64,000 nt of DNA, from positions 1 to 64,000 of the forward strand of contig JABHEG010000222.1 in NCBI GenBank assembly GCA_018676675.1, in the 5' to 3' direction. A program made the position numbers and the translations under genes. Under the pieces are notes generated by a model. That model had not been told where the DNA came from. It saw nothing but the letters and a program-made list of their open reading frames with translations, and did not search any database. Every line of letters starts with the position of its first letter. Positions within the stretch are counted from its first letter, which is position 1. Shown here piece after piece: positions 62,990 through 64,000 of the stretch. Source of the stretch: Lentisphaerota bacterium (lineage in GTDB: Bacteria; Verrucomicrobiota; Lentisphaeria; Oligosphaerales; JABHEG01).

Positions 62990-64000
62990 ATGAACGAACA
63001 GATCAAGAAGGCACGGGAAGCGGCACTGGGACTGCTCCAGCCCAGCAAGCGGGACCTCGAACACGGCCTTGAACTCCACGAGAACTCGCTGGTTTTCGAG
63101 TCCTACGGTTTCTCGCCGGCTGCGACGATCGATGGCGACAAACTCGCGGCAGCCATGGAAGCGGGAGCCAGCCAATCCGAGTGCGAAGAAATGCGGGAAG
63201 ATATGATGATGACCCGCAAGGCCACGAACGAAGCCGACCGTAAGGAGATGCTCGAAGCCTGGGACGCTTCGGGCGTTACCTGCATCTTCCAGAACGCGGG
63301 GGCAGAGCACGACGATCCTCTGGTCGTCATGAAACGCCTGGCCCATTACACCTACGTCTCCGACCTGCTTCGCGATGTTGCGCCGAAGGCCGTGTCTCCC
63401 GATGACGTGGAACTGGCCCACAAGGAAGGGCGCCATGCCTTCTACATGAGCGCCAATGCCGTTCCTCTCCCGCAACGCTGGATTTCCTTCGACGACGAGA
63501 TGACCTACATCCGAGTCTTCTTCCACCTCGGCATCCGCATGATGCACCTGACCTACAATCGCCGGAACCCCATCGGCGACGGCTGCGGGGAGGCCGCCAA
63601 CGGCGGGCTCAGTGACTTCGGCCAAGCCGTGGTCAAACGTATGAACGAGGTCGGGGTGATTGTAGATGTCGCACATTCCGGGCACCGAACCAGCCTGGAA
63701 GCCGCTCAGGTCTCCGAGAAACCGATGGTCTCAAGTCACTCTGGCGCACACGCCCTCAGCCCCCATTACCGCTGCAAGCCGGATGAAGTGATCAAGGCGA
63801 TCGCTGATACCGGCGGGTACTGCGGCGTCTGTTGCATTGGCAGATTCCTCGGAGGACACGGGGATATTGTGGCCTTCCTTGACCACATCGAGTACATGGT
63901 CAAGAGGTTCGGCTCTGAGCATGTGGTGATCGGGACTGATGTCTGTCACGTGCCAAAACGTGGCGCAGCAGAACACAGGAAGCTCCCCCCGCGCCCCAAG
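62990..64000 (+). CDS. M19 (renal dipeptidase) family protein, 3-prime end outside window
   Basis: 337 codons are present and the frame runs off the right edge. The later metal and catalytic segments of membrane dipeptidases are recognisable: VGVIVDVAHSGHRTSLEA (His), MVSSHSGAHALSPHYRCKPD (His, Arg) and VVIGTDVCH (Asp). However, the N-terminal segment that should carry the HxD metal pair reads LVFESYGFSP, and the segment expected to carry the bridging Glu reads AFYMSANAVPLP. No signal peptide is seen. The ATG at 62990 follows AGGGAG. It may be a divergent amidohydrolase with a changed metal centre. Confidence 0.8.
   Translation, partial: MNEQIKKAREAALGLLQPSKRDLEHGLELHENSLVFESYGFSPAATIDGDKLAAAMEAGASQSECEEMREDMMMTRKATNEADRKEMLEAWDASGVTCIFQNAGAEHDDPLVVMKRLAHYTYVSDLLRDVAPKAVSPDDVELAHKEGRHAFYMSANAVPLPQRWISFDDEMTYIRVFFHLGIRMMHLTYNRRNPIGDGCGEAANGGLSDFGQAVVKRMNEVGVIVDVAHSGHRTSLEAAQVSEKPMVSSHSGAHALSPHYRCKPDEVIKAIADTGGYCGVCCIGRFLGGHGDIVAFLDHIEYMVKRFGSEHVVIGTDVCHVPKRGAAEHRKLPPRPK

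Overview
The window is 64 kb of GC-rich chromosomal DNA, almost all of it recognisable as protein-coding. I see no tRNA, rRNA, CRISPR array, transposase or phage module. The gene content points to a polysaccharide-degrading member of the PVC superphylum or a close relative (Lentisphaerota, Kiritimatiellota, Planctomycetota or similar). The evidence is a prepilin-like protein with the H-X9-DG tail, very large secreted multidomain glycan-active proteins, a hydrazine-synthase-alpha-like cytochrome protein, a VIT/VWA lipoprotein with an ECF sigma factor, a sulfatase, and a bacterial Nqr/Rnf cluster. The phylum cannot be fixed by eye.

Layout. 1-778: no gene, one palindromic repeat. 779-17637 (minus strand, eight genes): a zinc-ribbon protein, a DUF6259-type glycosidase-like protein, a discoidin/Ig/HEAT protein, a beta-helix protein, a PH-domain protein, a tri-haem HZS-alpha-like protein, a PfkB sugar kinase and a GH99/WbsX-like protein. 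17638-19052: repeats, a 44-residue protein and a prepilin-like protein. 19202-25890 (plus): a promoter followed by an RnfC-like/NqrB-C-D-E-F hybrid sodium or proton pump, a ferritin-like protein and an octahaem HAO-like cytochrome. 26239-35242: heparinase II/III-like lyase, two sugar isomerase-like TIM barrels, a sialidase-like propeller and a LamG/pectate-lyase-like protein. 35490-39510: the signalling locus of most interest. An ECF sigma factor diverges from an overlapping operon encoding an anti-sigma factor with an extracytoplasmic dockerin, a cohesin-like secreted protein, and a VIT/VWA lipoprotein. 39672-50558: beta-helix protein, an unknown helical protein, a sulfatase, a PcRGLX-like exo-rhamnogalacturonan lyase and a DUF4955-like beta-helix lipoprotein. 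50735-53425: xylulokinase-like kinase and a K+ channel. 53550-57776: a CUT1-type ABC importer with two odd subunits, a solute-binding protein fused to its permease and a permease carrying a domain of about 270 residues between TM1 and TM2. 58164-64000: a YiiX-like cysteine peptidase, another sugar isomerase, a VOC protein, an FG-GAP propeller and a partial M19 dipeptidase-like protein.

Working model (inference). Secreted lyases, the sulfatase and beta-helix proteins break down pectin-like or uronic-acid/sulfated glycans. The ABC importer takes up the products, and isomerase-like barrels plus PfkB and FGGY kinases feed them into central metabolism. The Nqr/Rnf-like pump couples NADH oxidation to an ion gradient and possibly to the multihaem cytochrome. 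The dockerin anti-sigma locus could sense an extracellular ligand and control part of this.

Several families of short mosaic palindromic repeats occupy the intergenic gaps, some in opposite orientations, and they share modules with each other. Protein assignments rest on motifs read by eye. No database search was possible.
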